64,000 nucleotides of DNA from Bacteroidota bacterium. Its GTDB lineage: Bacteria; Bacteroidota; Bacteroidia; NS11-12g; UBA9320. Below, in pieces: positions 28,850 to 37,867 of the stretch. The stretch's first letter is position 1. The number at the start of each line of letters is the position of its first letter. Below the pieces are notes generated by a model. That model had not been told where the DNA came from and searched no databases. It worked only from the letters and a program-made list of their open reading frames with translations. Both the position numbers and the translations under genes were made by a program. The stretch is taken from NCBI GenBank assembly GCA_947468275.1, contig CANIKO010000005.1, positions 62,001 to 126,000 of the forward strand, written 5' to 3'.

Positions 28850-29360
28850 TGGTAGTTTTGCGGCTAAATAAAAATCCAATAAGCAACATAATAAAGGTGG
28901 CAATTATTGCGCTTGATAAGGATTTTAGAGTTAATAAACTTAACCCCGTAAATGTGAAGGCTTCCAAGAAAAACACTACCCAATGATAGATCAATGAACA
29001 AATTAGAAGATAAAAAAAGTGCCAGCTTGTTGGCATATTTTTTATGTTGGGCGACATACCCCTTTCAATTTCTTCTTTGTCTAATGAGAATTTTATATAA
29101 AAGTATCGAAAGTAACCTAAAGCCGTTCCTGCAAAGGCATGAATACCGCTTGTATTTGATAACCCATCTACAATAGCGCCACTAAAAAATCCAGCAATAA
29201 GGCAAAACCAAATTTCAGAATTAACCGGAAGTAACAGTAAAAAAAGAATAAAGACTTGAGGATTGATATAACTGTTTATATCAAGTCCATTCAATACTAG
29301 AACCTGCAAGCCAGCAAGTAAAATAAAAGCGATTATATGTTTAAGTATACTAATTGCCAT
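28842..29360 (-). CDS. mreD: Rod-shape-determining protein MreD
   Basis: 172 residues, about five membrane helices, weakly conserved as usual for MreD; position between mreC and mrdA supports the call. The segment FFSGAIVDGLSNTSGIHAFA is typical of MreD. It overlaps mreC by 11 bases and mrdA by 8. It is part of the membrane assembly that links MreB filaments to wall synthesis. Confidence 0.88.
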   Translation of the reverse strand: MAISILKHIIAFILLAGLQVLVLNGLDINSYINPQVFILFLLLLPVNSEIWFCLIAGFFSGAIVDGLSNTSGIHAFAGTALGYFRYFYIKFSLDKEEIERGMSPNIKNMPTSWHFFYLLICSLIYHWVVFFLEAFTFTGLSLLTLKSLSSAIIATFIMLLIGFLFSRKTTNV

Positions 29361-30183
29361 TTATAATTTGATCTTCTATGGTTTCTATTTCTTCTTTTTG
29401 TAAATTGTTTATTATATATACACTTCTTAGGTTTGTGAAATTGGTAGATAATTTAACTTTCACTTCCAAAAATGAACCTCCTGGCGCTGGTTTAACCTCA
29501 GATACAGTTCCAATCATTACATTTTCAGGAAAAAGAGAAGAGTATTGGCTTGTTTGCACAATATCTCCTTTTTTTAAAATATTAAATTTGTTAATTCCTT
29601 CAATGGTGGCATAATATGGTGAATTGTTTTTCCAAACTAAACGACCAATGGATGTATTTCCTTTTAATTTTGGGGTTACTTTAAATTTACTGTTTAAAAC
29701 CGACATTGCAATACTGAAGTTTTCGGAAGTGGCAACAATGATTCCTACGATACCATCGGGATTTATAACCCCCATATTTTTTTTAATTCCATGCCTTGCA
29801 CCCTTGTCAATAGTTATATAATTATTAACTAAATCCGTTGAATTTTGAATGACATTTCCAGGGATATATGTAAATTTTTGGCGGAAGGTGGTGTCCGTAT
29901 TTCTGATTGTGTCACCTTTATCGATGTAATAGGATTCTAGCAACTGTTTACGAAGGGCGTTGTTTTCTTGTTGAAGTTTTTCATTTTCTTCACTCAAGGT
30001 AAAATATTTCGTTATGTTTGAACGCTGTGTAAGAATATACCCATTTACATTATTCGAAGTATTTAATAAAACTGCATGGTGGTAATTATTGAATGAATAA
30101 ATGGCATAAAAGGCCACAGATTCAAGAATTAGGAATAAAAAGAAGTGTGAATAACGTTGTATGAAGAGGAAAAAATCACGCAT
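29350..30183 (-). CDS. mreC: Rod-shape-determining protein MreC
   Basis: 277 residues: an N-terminal membrane helix (about 12-30), a coiled coil (about 60-90, LSEENEKLQQENNALRKQLL), then the paired beta-barrel domain with NYITIDKGARHGIKKNMGV and GIVGIIVATSENFSIAMSV. MreC is periplasmic and activates PBP2/RodA. Start 23 bases after mreB, overlap with mreD. Confidence 0.94.
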   Translation of the reverse strand: MRDFFLFIQRYSHFFLFLILESVAFYAIYSFNNYHHAVLLNTSNNVNGYILTQRSNITKYFTLSEENEKLQQENNALRKQLLESYYIDKGDTIRNTDTTFRQKFTYIPGNVIQNSTDLVNNYITIDKGARHGIKKNMGVINPDGIVGIIVATSENFSIAMSVLNSKFKVTPKLKGNTSIGRLVWKNNSPYYATIEGINKFNILKKGDIVQTSQYSSLFPENVMIGTVSEVKPAPGGSFLEVKVKLSTNFTNLRSVYIINNLQKEEIETIEDQIINGN

Positions 30184-30206
30184 TTAGTTTCCCCGATGGG
30201 TTTTAT

Positions 30207-31229
30207 TTATTGCATTATAGATTTAAAGGATTCGAGATTCTTTAACGTATAAGCAGTTCCTCTTACAACTGCACGAAGTGGATCTTCTGCCACATAAACG
30301 GGTAGTTTTGATTTTATAGAAATACGTTTATCCAAACCTCTCAATAAAGCGCCACCACCGGTGAGATATAAGCCTGTTTTGTATATATCCGCACTAAGTT
30401 CAGGTGGGGTAAGTTCCAAAGCCTTTAATACGGCTTCTTCTATTTTAGAAATTGATTTATCGAGTGCCAATGCTATTTCCGAATAGGAGATAAAAATTTG
30501 CTTTGGAATTCCTGTCATAAGATCGCGTCCGTTAACGGGGTAGTCTTCAGGTGGATTATCTAATTCCGGAAGTGCAGATCCAACTTCTATTTTTATCATT
30601 TCTCCTGTTCTTTCACCAATTAATAGATTGTGCTGACGACGCATATACTCAATAATATCTTCGGTAAAATCATCTCCCGCTACTCTGATACTTTGGTCAC
30701 AAACGATTCCTGATAAAGCAATTACAGCAATTTCTGTAGTACCACCTCCAATATCAATAATCATATTTCCCATTGGCTCTGCCACATCAATTCCAATGCC
30801 AATAGCTGCAGCCATAGGTTCATGTATTAAATACACCTCTTTAGCCCCAGCTCTTTCCGCTGATTCTTTGACAGCTCGTTTTTCAACCTCAGTTATGCCA
30901 GAAGGTATACAAATTACCATTTTTAGTTGAGGTTTAAAAAAGGTTTTGTTAGGGTTAATGAGTTTAATCATTCCCCTAATCATTTGCTCGGCGGCTTCAA
31001 AATCAGCAATAACACCATCTTTTAATGGCCTTATAGTTTTTATGTTTTCATGGGCTTTACCATGCATTTTTTGAGCTTCTTTGCCTATTGCAATTATTTC
31101 ACCTGTAGTTCTGTTTTTAGCAATAATGGATGGTTCGTCCACTACTACTTTGTCTTTATAAACTATTAAGGTGTTTGCTGTGCCTAAGTCTATAGCTAAT
31201 TCTTGTGTTAAAAAGTTAAAAATGCCCAT
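30207..31229 (-). CDS. mreB: Actin-like cell-shape protein MreB
   Basis: 340 residues, the standard length. The actin-fold ATP motifs are present: IDLGTANTLIV at the N-terminus, MIIDIGGGTTEIAVIALSG, and LTGGGALLRGLDKRI. It forms membrane-bound filaments that guide elongation. A TAAATTTG promoter box lies about 27 bases before the ATG, so mreBCD-mrdA-rodA may have its own promoter in addition to read-through from purH, 100 bp upstream. Confidence 0.97.
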   Translation of the reverse strand: MGIFNFLTQELAIDLGTANTLIVYKDKVVVDEPSIIAKNRTTGEIIAIGKEAQKMHGKAHENIKTIRPLKDGVIADFEAAEQMIRGMIKLINPNKTFFKPQLKMVICIPSGITEVEKRAVKESAERAGAKEVYLIHEPMAAAIGIGIDVAEPMGNMIIDIGGGTTEIAVIALSGIVCDQSIRVAGDDFTEDIIEYMRRQHNLLIGERTGEMIKIEVGSALPELDNPPEDYPVNGRDLMTGIPKQIFISYSEIALALDKSISKIEEAVLKALELTPPELSADIYKTGLYLTGGGALLRGLDKRISIKSKLPVYVAEDPLRAVVRGTAYTLKNLESFKSIMQ

Positions 31230-31256
31230 TAAAGCGAATTCTGTTTAAAAATCTTA

Positions 31257-31264
31257 CAAATTTA
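31257..31264 (-). promoter_or_regulatory. -7 promoter box for mreB
   Basis: On the minus strand TAAATTTG, an exact TAnnTTTG match, located between purH and mreB and 27 bases before the mreB ATG. It suggests an internal promoter for the cell-shape operon. Confidence 0.4.
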
Positions 31265-31329
31265 TTGTGATTTGATGTGTTTTGTTACTAATTGAAAAAA
31301 AAAAATATTTAATTAGGCTTATTACACTA

Positions 31330-32820
31330 CTAATGCTTGAAATGACGGTTTCCCGTTATAACCATTGTCATATTATTTGCGTTGCAATAATCAATGGAAA
31401 GGTTATCTTTTATTGAACCACCTGGCTGAATAACTGCATTTATTCCAGCATTATGTGCAATTTCTACACAATCTGGAAATGGGAAAAAAGCATCACTCGA
31501 CATTACAGCACCTTTAAGAGAAAATCCAAAATGATTTGCTTTATAAATGGCTTGGTTTAATGCATCTACTCTACTAGTTTGTCCAGTGCCGGAGGCAAGT
31601 AATTGGTTGTCCTTAACTAAAATTATTGCGTTTGATTTTGTATGTTTTACTAAGATATTGGCTACTACCATATCCATTTTTTCTGCATTTGTTGGCAGTA
31701 AATTTGTTACAACACTAAAATCTGATATGGTTTCTGTTTTTGAATCACGGTCCTGAGTAAGTGTTCCATTCAGTATCGTTCTTGAAAGTTTATTCGGTAA
31801 TTCATTATCTATAATTTCTAGAATATTTCTATTCTTTTTGCTTTGTAAAATTTGAATAGCCTCAGCTGTGTAGGATGGAGCCATAATTATTTCAAAAAAC
31901 AACTTGTCTATTTCCAAAGCTGTTTCAGTATCTACTTCTGTATTGCAACATAAAATGCCGCCAAATGCAGAAACTGGATCACCCGCAAGTGCAGCTAAAT
32001 AGGCTTCTCGAAGAGTTGGTCTTATAGCTAAGCCACATGCATTATTATGTTTAATAATGGTAAAAACCGGTTCGGTTTTTGGGAAATCAAGAACTAATGA
32101 TAGCGCAGCATCAATATCTAAAAGATTGTTATATGATAATTCTTTCCCTTGATGCTTTTTGAAAAGTTTTTCTAAATTTCCTGTAAATGTTGCAGTTTGA
32201 TGTGGATTCTCCCCGTATCGTAATTGGTAATTCTTTTTACCTTCAAAAAAGTTATGAATAGCCTTGTCATAATGAGATGTAGTTGCAAAGGCTTGTTCAG
32301 CGTAATATTTACGGGTTTCGAGAGAGGTATTTCCTGCGTTTTCGGTTAAATGTTTTAATAATTGAGGATACAAATTTTTATTGGCTACAATAACTGTATC
32401 GCGAAAATTTTTAGCTGTAGCTCTTATTAATGAAACTCCTCCAATATCTATTTTTTCGATTATTTCATCTTCTGAAGCATCGCTATTTAAAGTTTCTTCA
32501 AAAGGGTATAAATCAACAATTACCATATCAATAGATGGAATTCCAAATTTTCCAATTTCATCAATATCCTGCTGATTTTCCCTTCTATACAAAATTCCTC
32601 CAAATATGGCTGGGTGTAATGTTTTAACCCTCCCTCCAAGTATGGAAGGAAACCCTGTTAGTTCTTCAACGGGTGTAACTTCCATTTTTAGGTTTTCAAT
32701 AAAAGTTTGTGTGCCACCTGTTGAATAGATTTTAACACCCAAACCTTGAAGTACCTTTAGTATAGGTTGAAGACCCTCTTTATAGTAAACAGAAATTAAT
32801 GCTGATGAAATTTTTTTCAT
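31330..32820 (-). CDS. purH: Bifunctional AICAR formyltransferase / IMP cyclohydrolase
   Basis: 496 residues; performs the last two steps of purine synthesis. The N-terminal cyclohydrolase domain (about 1-190) shows ISVYYKEGL, IYSTGGTQTFIE, GFPSILGGRVKTLHP and DIGGVSLIRAT. The C-terminal transformylase shows LRYGENPHQTATF, KHNNACGLA and SDAFFPFPD with the NAGINAVIQPGGSIKD end. purH next to mreB is a recurrent gene order in Bacteroidota. ATG start at 32820, just after a TACCTTTG box. Confidence 0.96.
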   Translation of the reverse strand: MKKISSALISVYYKEGLQPILKVLQGLGVKIYSTGGTQTFIENLKMEVTPVEELTGFPSILGGRVKTLHPAIFGGILYRRENQQDIDEIGKFGIPSIDMVIVDLYPFEETLNSDASEDEIIEKIDIGGVSLIRATAKNFRDTVIVANKNLYPQLLKHLTENAGNTSLETRKYYAEQAFATTSHYDKAIHNFFEGKKNYQLRYGENPHQTATFTGNLEKLFKKHQGKELSYNNLLDIDAALSLVLDFPKTEPVFTIIKHNNACGLAIRPTLREAYLAALAGDPVSAFGGILCCNTEVDTETALEIDKLFFEIIMAPSYTAEAIQILQSKKNRNILEIIDNELPNKLSRTILNGTLTQDRDSKTETISDFSVVTNLLPTNAEKMDMVVANILVKHTKSNAIILVKDNQLLASGTGQTSRVDALNQAIYKANHFGFSLKGAVMSSDAFFPFPDCVEIAHNAGINAVIQPGGSIKDNLSIDYCNANNMTMVITGNRHFKH

Positions 32821-32826
32821 TTAGTG

Positions 32827-32834
32827 CAAAGGTA
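32827..32834 (-). promoter_or_regulatory. -7 promoter box for purH
   Basis: On the minus strand TACCTTTG, an exact TAnnTTTG match ending six bases before the purH ATG, predicting a leader of only a few bases. A TTG further upstream is closer than the usual -33 spacing. Confidence 0.5.
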
Positions 32835-32887
32835 GTAATTAGAAAATGACAAGAATTAGACGTGCTTAAGATGTGTATATCTGATTT

Positions 32888-33868
32888 TCAAATTTTAAGC
32901 TTGTTGATTTCATCTAAAAGTTCTTGACGATTAATTGGAACGACACCTACTTTTTGACAAACCAAGCCTCCTGCAATATTGGCTAATTCTGCTGATTTGT
33001 CCAATTCCATGCCAGAAGCTAAACAAAGTGCTGCAACACTTACCACCGTATCTCCAGCTCCACTCACATCAATAATAGTTCGATCGTGGGCTTTAATATG
33101 TGACGTTTCTTTTGCGGATTTTACAAATACCCCATCTTCAGAAAGAGTAACCATAATATTTTTACAACCCAAAATATGCATCAATTCATCTGCTACTTTT
33201 TCAACATTAGTCGTTAACCTTAAATCTAAATCTGTTTTCAATCCTTCTCTGATTTCTTTTCGGTTGGGTTTAAAAAGAGTGCAATTTTTATAAGCAAAGA
33301 AATTTTCTTTTTTGGGGTCAACCACACTTGGAATATTATTATGGTTAGCAATAGATATAACTTCTGAAATTAATCGTTCGGTTAATAAGCCTTTATTATA
33401 ATCTTCAATAATAATGGCATCAATTGAATGGATTGATTTCTTGACAAAACTAATAAGAAAATTTTCGGTTTCAGCCGAAATAGATTCTGTAGATTCATGG
33501 TCAATTCGCATTAAATGGTGAGTGCCTGAAATTACACGAGTCTTCATCGTTGTAGGACGTGATTTGTCGATATAAATTCCGTCAGTGTAAATTTTTTCAT
33601 TACTTAAAAGTGACAATAATTCTCGGCCTTCTTCATCCAAACCAATAACAGCACATAATGAAACTTTAGCTCCTAAACTTATTAAATTTAAAGCAACATT
33701 TGCAGCTCCTCCAAGTCTATGATCTTTTTTAGATACAGAAATGATTGGTACTGGAGCTTCAGGTGAAATTCTATCCACCGCCCCAAAGTAATACGCATCA
33801 ACCATTATATCTCCAATTACTAGAATTTTTAATTCTGAAAAGGATTCAATTTGAGACGTGATTGACAT
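32888..33868 (-). CDS. PfkB-family sugar kinase, RfaE1/HldE kinase type
   Basis: 326 residues, matching only the kinase half of HldE. Motifs are ILVIGDIMVDAYYFG near the N-terminus, HRLGGAANVALNL, SVVDPKKENF, and the catalytic DVSGAGDTVVSVAAL near residue 270. Such proteins phosphorylate heptose 7-phosphate for ADP-heptose and lipopolysaccharide core synthesis. The adenylyltransferase half is not present, so a separate RfaE2 would be needed. Upstream of it is an aminotransferase gene (16 bp gap), with no obvious shared pathway. Confidence 0.85.
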   Translation of the reverse strand: MSITSQIESFSELKILVIGDIMVDAYYFGAVDRISPEAPVPIISVSKKDHRLGGAANVALNLISLGAKVSLCAVIGLDEEGRELLSLLSNEKIYTDGIYIDKSRPTTMKTRVISGTHHLMRIDHESTESISAETENFLISFVKKSIHSIDAIIIEDYNKGLLTERLISEVISIANHNNIPSVVDPKKENFFAYKNCTLFKPNRKEIREGLKTDLDLRLTTNVEKVADELMHILGCKNIMVTLSEDGVFVKSAKETSHIKAHDRTIIDVSGAGDTVVSVAALCLASGMELDKSAELANIAGGLVCQKVGVVPINRQELLDEINKLKI

Positions 33869-33884
33869 TTTTTTAATGATAATT

Positions 33885-35075
33885 TTATAATGTTAAAGCT
33901 TCTTTTATCCTGTCGAAAGCAAAATTTAAATCAGCTTGATTTAATGAATAGGAAATACGGATACATTCAGGATTGCCAAATGCCTCACCGGATACTGCAG
34001 AAACATGAGCTTCTTCAAGTAAATAATAGCATAGCTCACGGGTTGAATTAATTGTTCTTCCTTTTAAATTTTTACCAATAAAATAGCTAAAATCCGGAAA
34101 AACATAGAAGGCTCCGTCGGGTACATTGGATTTAATACCTGGTATTTCTACTAATCTTTTTAAAACAAGATTTCTTCGATTCAAATATTCAGAAGCCATA
34201 GCCTTTGTGGGTTCTAAAGAACCTTGCAAAGCTGCAAGAGTAGCTTTTTGAGCAATACTATTTGCCCCACTTGTAAACTGACCTTGTAATTTTTCACATG
34301 CCTTTGCAATAAACTCGGGTGCACCAATATAACCTATTCTCCAACCGGTCATGGCAAAGGCCTTCGCAACACCATTTACTGTAATTACTCTATCAGCCAA
34401 GGATTCAAACTGACCTATACTTTCATGTTTTGATATAAAATTTATATGCTCATATATTTCATCTGATACGATATAAATATTAGGATATTTTGCAAATACG
34501 TCCGCAATCTCCTTTAACTCTTCTTTACTATATACCGAACCGCTTGGATTACATGGTGATGAAAAAAGAAACATTTTTGTTTTGGATGTTATAGCTGCTT
34601 CAATAGCATTTGCAGGTGATTTATAATTAGTTAATACATTGGAAGGAACAAAAACTGGTGTACCTGATGCCAACTTTACCATTTCACTATAACTAACCCA
34701 GTATGGATTTGGGATGATTACTTCGTCTCCTGGGTTTATCAATGCGAGTATAACATTCATAATTGAATGTTTAGCACCTGTAGATACTACAATTTGGTTT
34801 ACAGAATAATGGAGACCATTATCTCTTAAAAATTTATCTGAAATAGCTTGCCTTAAATCTACAAATCCTGCAACTGGCGTGTATTTTGTAAAGCCATCAT
34901 CCATGGCTTTTTTTGCTGCATCAATGATATGTTTGGGAGTTGCAAAATCTGGTTCGCCAAGGCTAAGATTAATTACTTTTACACCTTTAGCTGAGAGTTC
35001 ACGAGCTTTTTTGGCCATCTCCAGGGTTTGTGATTCTTCAAAGAAATATACCCTGCTAGCAAGTCTGTTGTCCAT
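33885..35075 (-). CDS. PLP-dependent aminotransferase, aspartate aminotransferase type
   Basis: 396 residues, fold type I class I/II. The PLP lysine is in NGVAKAFAMTGWRIGYIG; other marks are LSLGEPDFATPKHI, IPNPYWVSYSEMVKLASG, SSPCNPSGSVYSKEELK and SDEIYEHI. It is closest in pattern to the bacterial aspartate/prephenate aminotransferases (AspC-like, subgroup 1-beta). It probably swaps amino groups between aspartate or aromatic substrates and 2-oxoglutarate; exact specificity is not readable. ATG start at 35075. Confidence 0.88.
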   Translation of the reverse strand: MDNRLASRVYFFEESQTLEMAKKARELSAKGVKVINLSLGEPDFATPKHIIDAAKKAMDDGFTKYTPVAGFVDLRQAISDKFLRDNGLHYSVNQIVVSTGAKHSIMNVILALINPGDEVIIPNPYWVSYSEMVKLASGTPVFVPSNVLTNYKSPANAIEAAITSKTKMFLFSSPCNPSGSVYSKEELKEIADVFAKYPNIYIVSDEIYEHINFISKHESIGQFESLADRVITVNGVAKAFAMTGWRIGYIGAPEFIAKACEKLQGQFTSGANSIAQKATLAALQGSLEPTKAMASEYLNRRNLVLKRLVEIPGIKSNVPDGAFYVFPDFSYFIGKNLKGRTINSTRELCYYLLEEAHVSAVSGEAFGNPECIRISYSLNQADLNFAFDRIKEALTL

Positions 35076-35184
35076 TAAGGTGCAAATAACACCTTTAAAA
35101 ATAAATTTTAAACGATAATTTAATAATTTATAAAAAAAAACAGTTTAAGTGGCAAAGGAGATTTTAAATAATTTTAGTTACAAC

Positions 35185-35214
35185 AAAAAAGCCACCTATT
35201 TAGGTGGCTTTTTT
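35185..35214 (-). terminator. Intrinsic terminator of gldJ
   Basis: Stem GCCACCTA (35191-35198), two-base loop, TAGGTGGC (35201-35208), flanked by A-run and T-run on both sides. It follows the gldJ stop on the minus strand and can work in both directions. Confidence 0.85.
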
Positions 35215-35232
35215 AAAATGTTTAAAAATATC

Positions 35233-36660
35233 TTATTTACTTGAACCAACGCGGTGCATAGCACAACGGAATCCAAGTGTAGATAAATCTTGTTCTTCAT
35301 CTAAAAAACGACGAGTACCAGGACTCATCCAATAGGCACGATCATTCCAACTAGCACCTTTGTAAACTCGTGCTTTATTGTTGATTAATGAAGTAACCCC
35401 ATATTCATATCCTTGTTCACCATCAGCATAAACATCCTCATCTAGATAACCCATATTATCAGATTTTTTATAATTTCGGCGCATTTTATTTTCTTCTTCA
35501 TTAACTGGCACGTAAGTTAAACGACCTAAACTATCTTTTACATCAATAACTCCGTCGGCATCCAATTTTTTCTTCATGTAAACGTTTCCTCTTACTGCAT
35601 TGAAATCAGTCATATCTTGGTAGGATAAAGGACGGTAAACATCCATTACCCATTCGCTTACGTTTCCACTCATGTTGTATAATCCAACATCATTAGGCCA
35701 GTATGAGTGTACTTCAGTTGTAATAAAAGCACCATCATTCAATCTGCCAGCTATACCAGCTTGATCACCTTTATCACGCTTAAAGTTAGCCATAATATAG
35801 CCACGGTTTTTTTCTTTGCGACCTTGATTTCTTGTTGTTAAACCACCCCAAGAATATATTTTTTTTGCATTAACGTTTTCATAAGTTGATTGACCAAGAT
35901 TTGCTAAAGCTGCAAATTCCCATTCGGCTTCTGTAGGAAGTCGATAGTCAGGAAGCATAATTCCATCTTCCATTCTTACCTTACGAGTACCTTTCTTGTT
36001 TTTTATATCTTTTATTGGTTTTTTGCCTTTTTTTCCTTCAAACTGACCAGCTAAATAGGTAGTAGTATTGAAATTTTCCTCATTTACCTGTCCGGCATCT
36101 GGAATCAAAATACCTTCTCTAATCAAAATGTATTCATTTACCCTATCTGTCCTCCAAGCTGCATAAGCAGTAGCTTGCAACCAATTAACACCCACTACTG
36201 GATAATTTTTGTAAGCTGGATGACGGAAGTAATATTCAACATAAGGCTCATTAAAGGCCAACTTATCACGCCAGCATAAAGAATCTGGTAATGCTTGTTT
36301 GTATACTTCTGGGTAATCTACGTAAACTCGGCTAAGCCAATGAAGGTATTCAAGATAATGTAGGTTACTTACTTCTGTTTCATCCATATAAAAGGAAGGA
36401 ACAGTAACTTTTCGCTCAATATTATTGTGTTCATAAGTTACATCTTGTTCGCTGGAACCCATAGTAAAAGCTCCACCTTCTACAATAACTAAACCAGGAC
36501 CAGTTTCCTGCCCTGCATAATCATGCGTTTCGAATCCACCCCATTTAGCGTCATTATATTTCCATCCTGTAGTGGATGAACGTTCTTTTTTACTACATGA
36601 TGTAGGTAATAAAAACGCTGCAGCTAATGCAGCTAAGGTTATACTTCTTTTTAAACTCAT
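35233..36660 (-). CDS. gldJ: Gliding/T9SS lipoprotein GldJ
   Basis: 475 residues. Lipoprotein signal with lipobox LPTSC (Cys22), then SSTTGWKYNDAKWGGFE and ETGPGLVIVEGGAFTMGSSEQDV, the pattern of GldJ rather than GldK. A formylglycine-generating-enzyme-like (SUMF1) fold fills most of the chain, with EAEWEFAALANLGQ, MSGNVSEWVMDVY and the end LGFRCAMHRVG. In flavobacteria gldJ neighbours porU and porV, as here, which supports the name. GldJ is needed for gliding and for stability of other T9SS parts. It is downstream of the PorP/SprF gene on the same strand, with an 87-bp gap. Confidence 0.87.
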   Translation of the reverse strand: MSLKRSITLAALAAAFLLPTSCSKKERSSTTGWKYNDAKWGGFETHDYAGQETGPGLVIVEGGAFTMGSSEQDVTYEHNNIERKVTVPSFYMDETEVSNLHYLEYLHWLSRVYVDYPEVYKQALPDSLCWRDKLAFNEPYVEYYFRHPAYKNYPVVGVNWLQATAYAAWRTDRVNEYILIREGILIPDAGQVNEENFNTTTYLAGQFEGKKGKKPIKDIKNKKGTRKVRMEDGIMLPDYRLPTEAEWEFAALANLGQSTYENVNAKKIYSWGGLTTRNQGRKEKNRGYIMANFKRDKGDQAGIAGRLNDGAFITTEVHSYWPNDVGLYNMSGNVSEWVMDVYRPLSYQDMTDFNAVRGNVYMKKKLDADGVIDVKDSLGRLTYVPVNEEENKMRRNYKKSDNMGYLDEDVYADGEQGYEYGVTSLINNKARVYKGASWNDRAYWMSPGTRRFLDEEQDLSTLGFRCAMHRVGSSK

Positions 36661-36747
36661 AGTGAGGTTGGTTGTCTGTTTTTAACGTTAAGATTGCAAT
36701 ATTATTGTATTTTTTTTTAAAAGAAAATATTTATTTTGAGTAGTTAA

Positions 36748-37734
36748 CTAAAAATCAGGGCAAGTTAGCTTTTTGTAACGCAATGCACGCTTAGATGCAC
36801 ACCACTCAATTGATGCTGATACTTCATGACTACCTGGTGCCGCTTGACGGGCAGAGGAAACAGTTAAATCATAACTGTAACCAAATTTAAATCTTTCTTT
36901 ACGAAACCCTACTAAAAGCATAAGTGCATCTGAGTTGGCATACGTGCCAAATGTTTGACGGTACCACATACCTGTTACTAATGGTCCTTTATTAAAATAA
37001 AATCCTAAATTTAATTGTGTGAATTTATTTTGAACCATCAATAACATATTAGGCGAAAAAGTCATGTCAGGATCGTAAGTATTACCTATAGGAATAACTA
37101 ATCCTGAATGAAGAGTATACCTTCTAGGAAGTTTAGAATCCTGTGTACCTAAAAAAGATTGAATAGGTTCTATAATGTTATGAACCGCTAAACCAAAATA
37201 AAATCTTTCAGTATAACCTAAAACGCCTGTACTGAAATTTGGGTAAGTTATCTTATTAGGACTTAGTGGTTCTTGAGTTGGATTTACAAAACCTTTAGTT
37301 GGATCAATTTGATCAGGAAAACGAAGTTTTTTCCAATCCAATGAACGACTTACAACTTGGGCTTCAAGACCAAAACGCATAGTGAATTTTCGGTTGACTA
37401 TTAATTGATAAGAATAAATCCCTGCCAAAGTATTGGAAGTTAACTTTCCTTCACCAGCTACGTCATTCATAGCTATGATACCAATTCCACCACCTATTTT
37501 GTCGAAATGTTGATCATAGGAAGCTAAAGTAGTAACAAATGTTCCAGGTAAACTTGGCCATTGATTACGATAATTAATATTAATCCTTCCTCCACCATCA
37601 CAACTTCCAGTACCTGCCATAGCAGGGTTTGTGTAAATTGGAGCTGCATAGAACTGAGTCATCTCGGGGTCCTGTGCTTTTGCAAAACCTATACTTAATA
37701 ATGCCGCGCAGATTGATAAATAACGTTTGATCAT
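36748..37734 (-). CDS. PorP/SprF-family T9SS outer-membrane protein
   Basis: 328 residues: a signal peptide (MIKRYLSICAALLSIGFAKA), then the family opening QDPEMTQFYAAPIYTNPAMAG and a beta-barrel pattern with RININYRNQWPSLPG and YPNFSTGVLGYTERFYFGLA. PorP/SprF proteins are barrels that help T9SS secrete or anchor particular adhesins, or form the PorP-type scaffold. Usually they lie next to a large adhesin; this one lies between gldJ and porU instead. It is divergent from porU, sharing a 133-bp promoter region. Confidence 0.88.
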   Translation of the reverse strand: MIKRYLSICAALLSIGFAKAQDPEMTQFYAAPIYTNPAMAGTGSCDGGGRININYRNQWPSLPGTFVTTLASYDQHFDKIGGGIGIIAMNDVAGEGKLTSNTLAGIYSYQLIVNRKFTMRFGLEAQVVSRSLDWKKLRFPDQIDPTKGFVNPTQEPLSPNKITYPNFSTGVLGYTERFYFGLAVHNIIEPIQSFLGTQDSKLPRRYTLHSGLVIPIGNTYDPDMTFSPNMLLMVQNKFTQLNLGFYFNKGPLVTGMWYRQTFGTYANSDALMLLVGFRKERFKFGYSYDLTVSSARQAAPGSHEVSASIEWCASKRALRYKKLTCPDF

Positions 37735-37845
37735 CTTTTCTCTTTTATGGTTTAAAACTTGTTTGCTAAATTAATGATTATGTAATCATCCGTATTATTT
37801 TACAAACATTCAACTTTTTATCGAATTTACATAATAAAATTACGA

Positions 37846-37853
37846 TAATTTTG
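37846..37853 (+). promoter_or_regulatory. -7 promoter box for porU
   Basis: TAATTTTG matches TAnnTTTG and is 14 bases before the porU ATG. The same octamer precedes porV, suggesting similar control. Confidence 0.45.
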
Positions 37854-37867
37854 TTTTCAATATACAT

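Noticed and set aside
35233-36660. GldK assignment for the SUMF1-fold lipoprotein
   Set aside because: The N-terminal TGWKYNDAKWGGFE segment and location beside porU/porV fit GldJ better.
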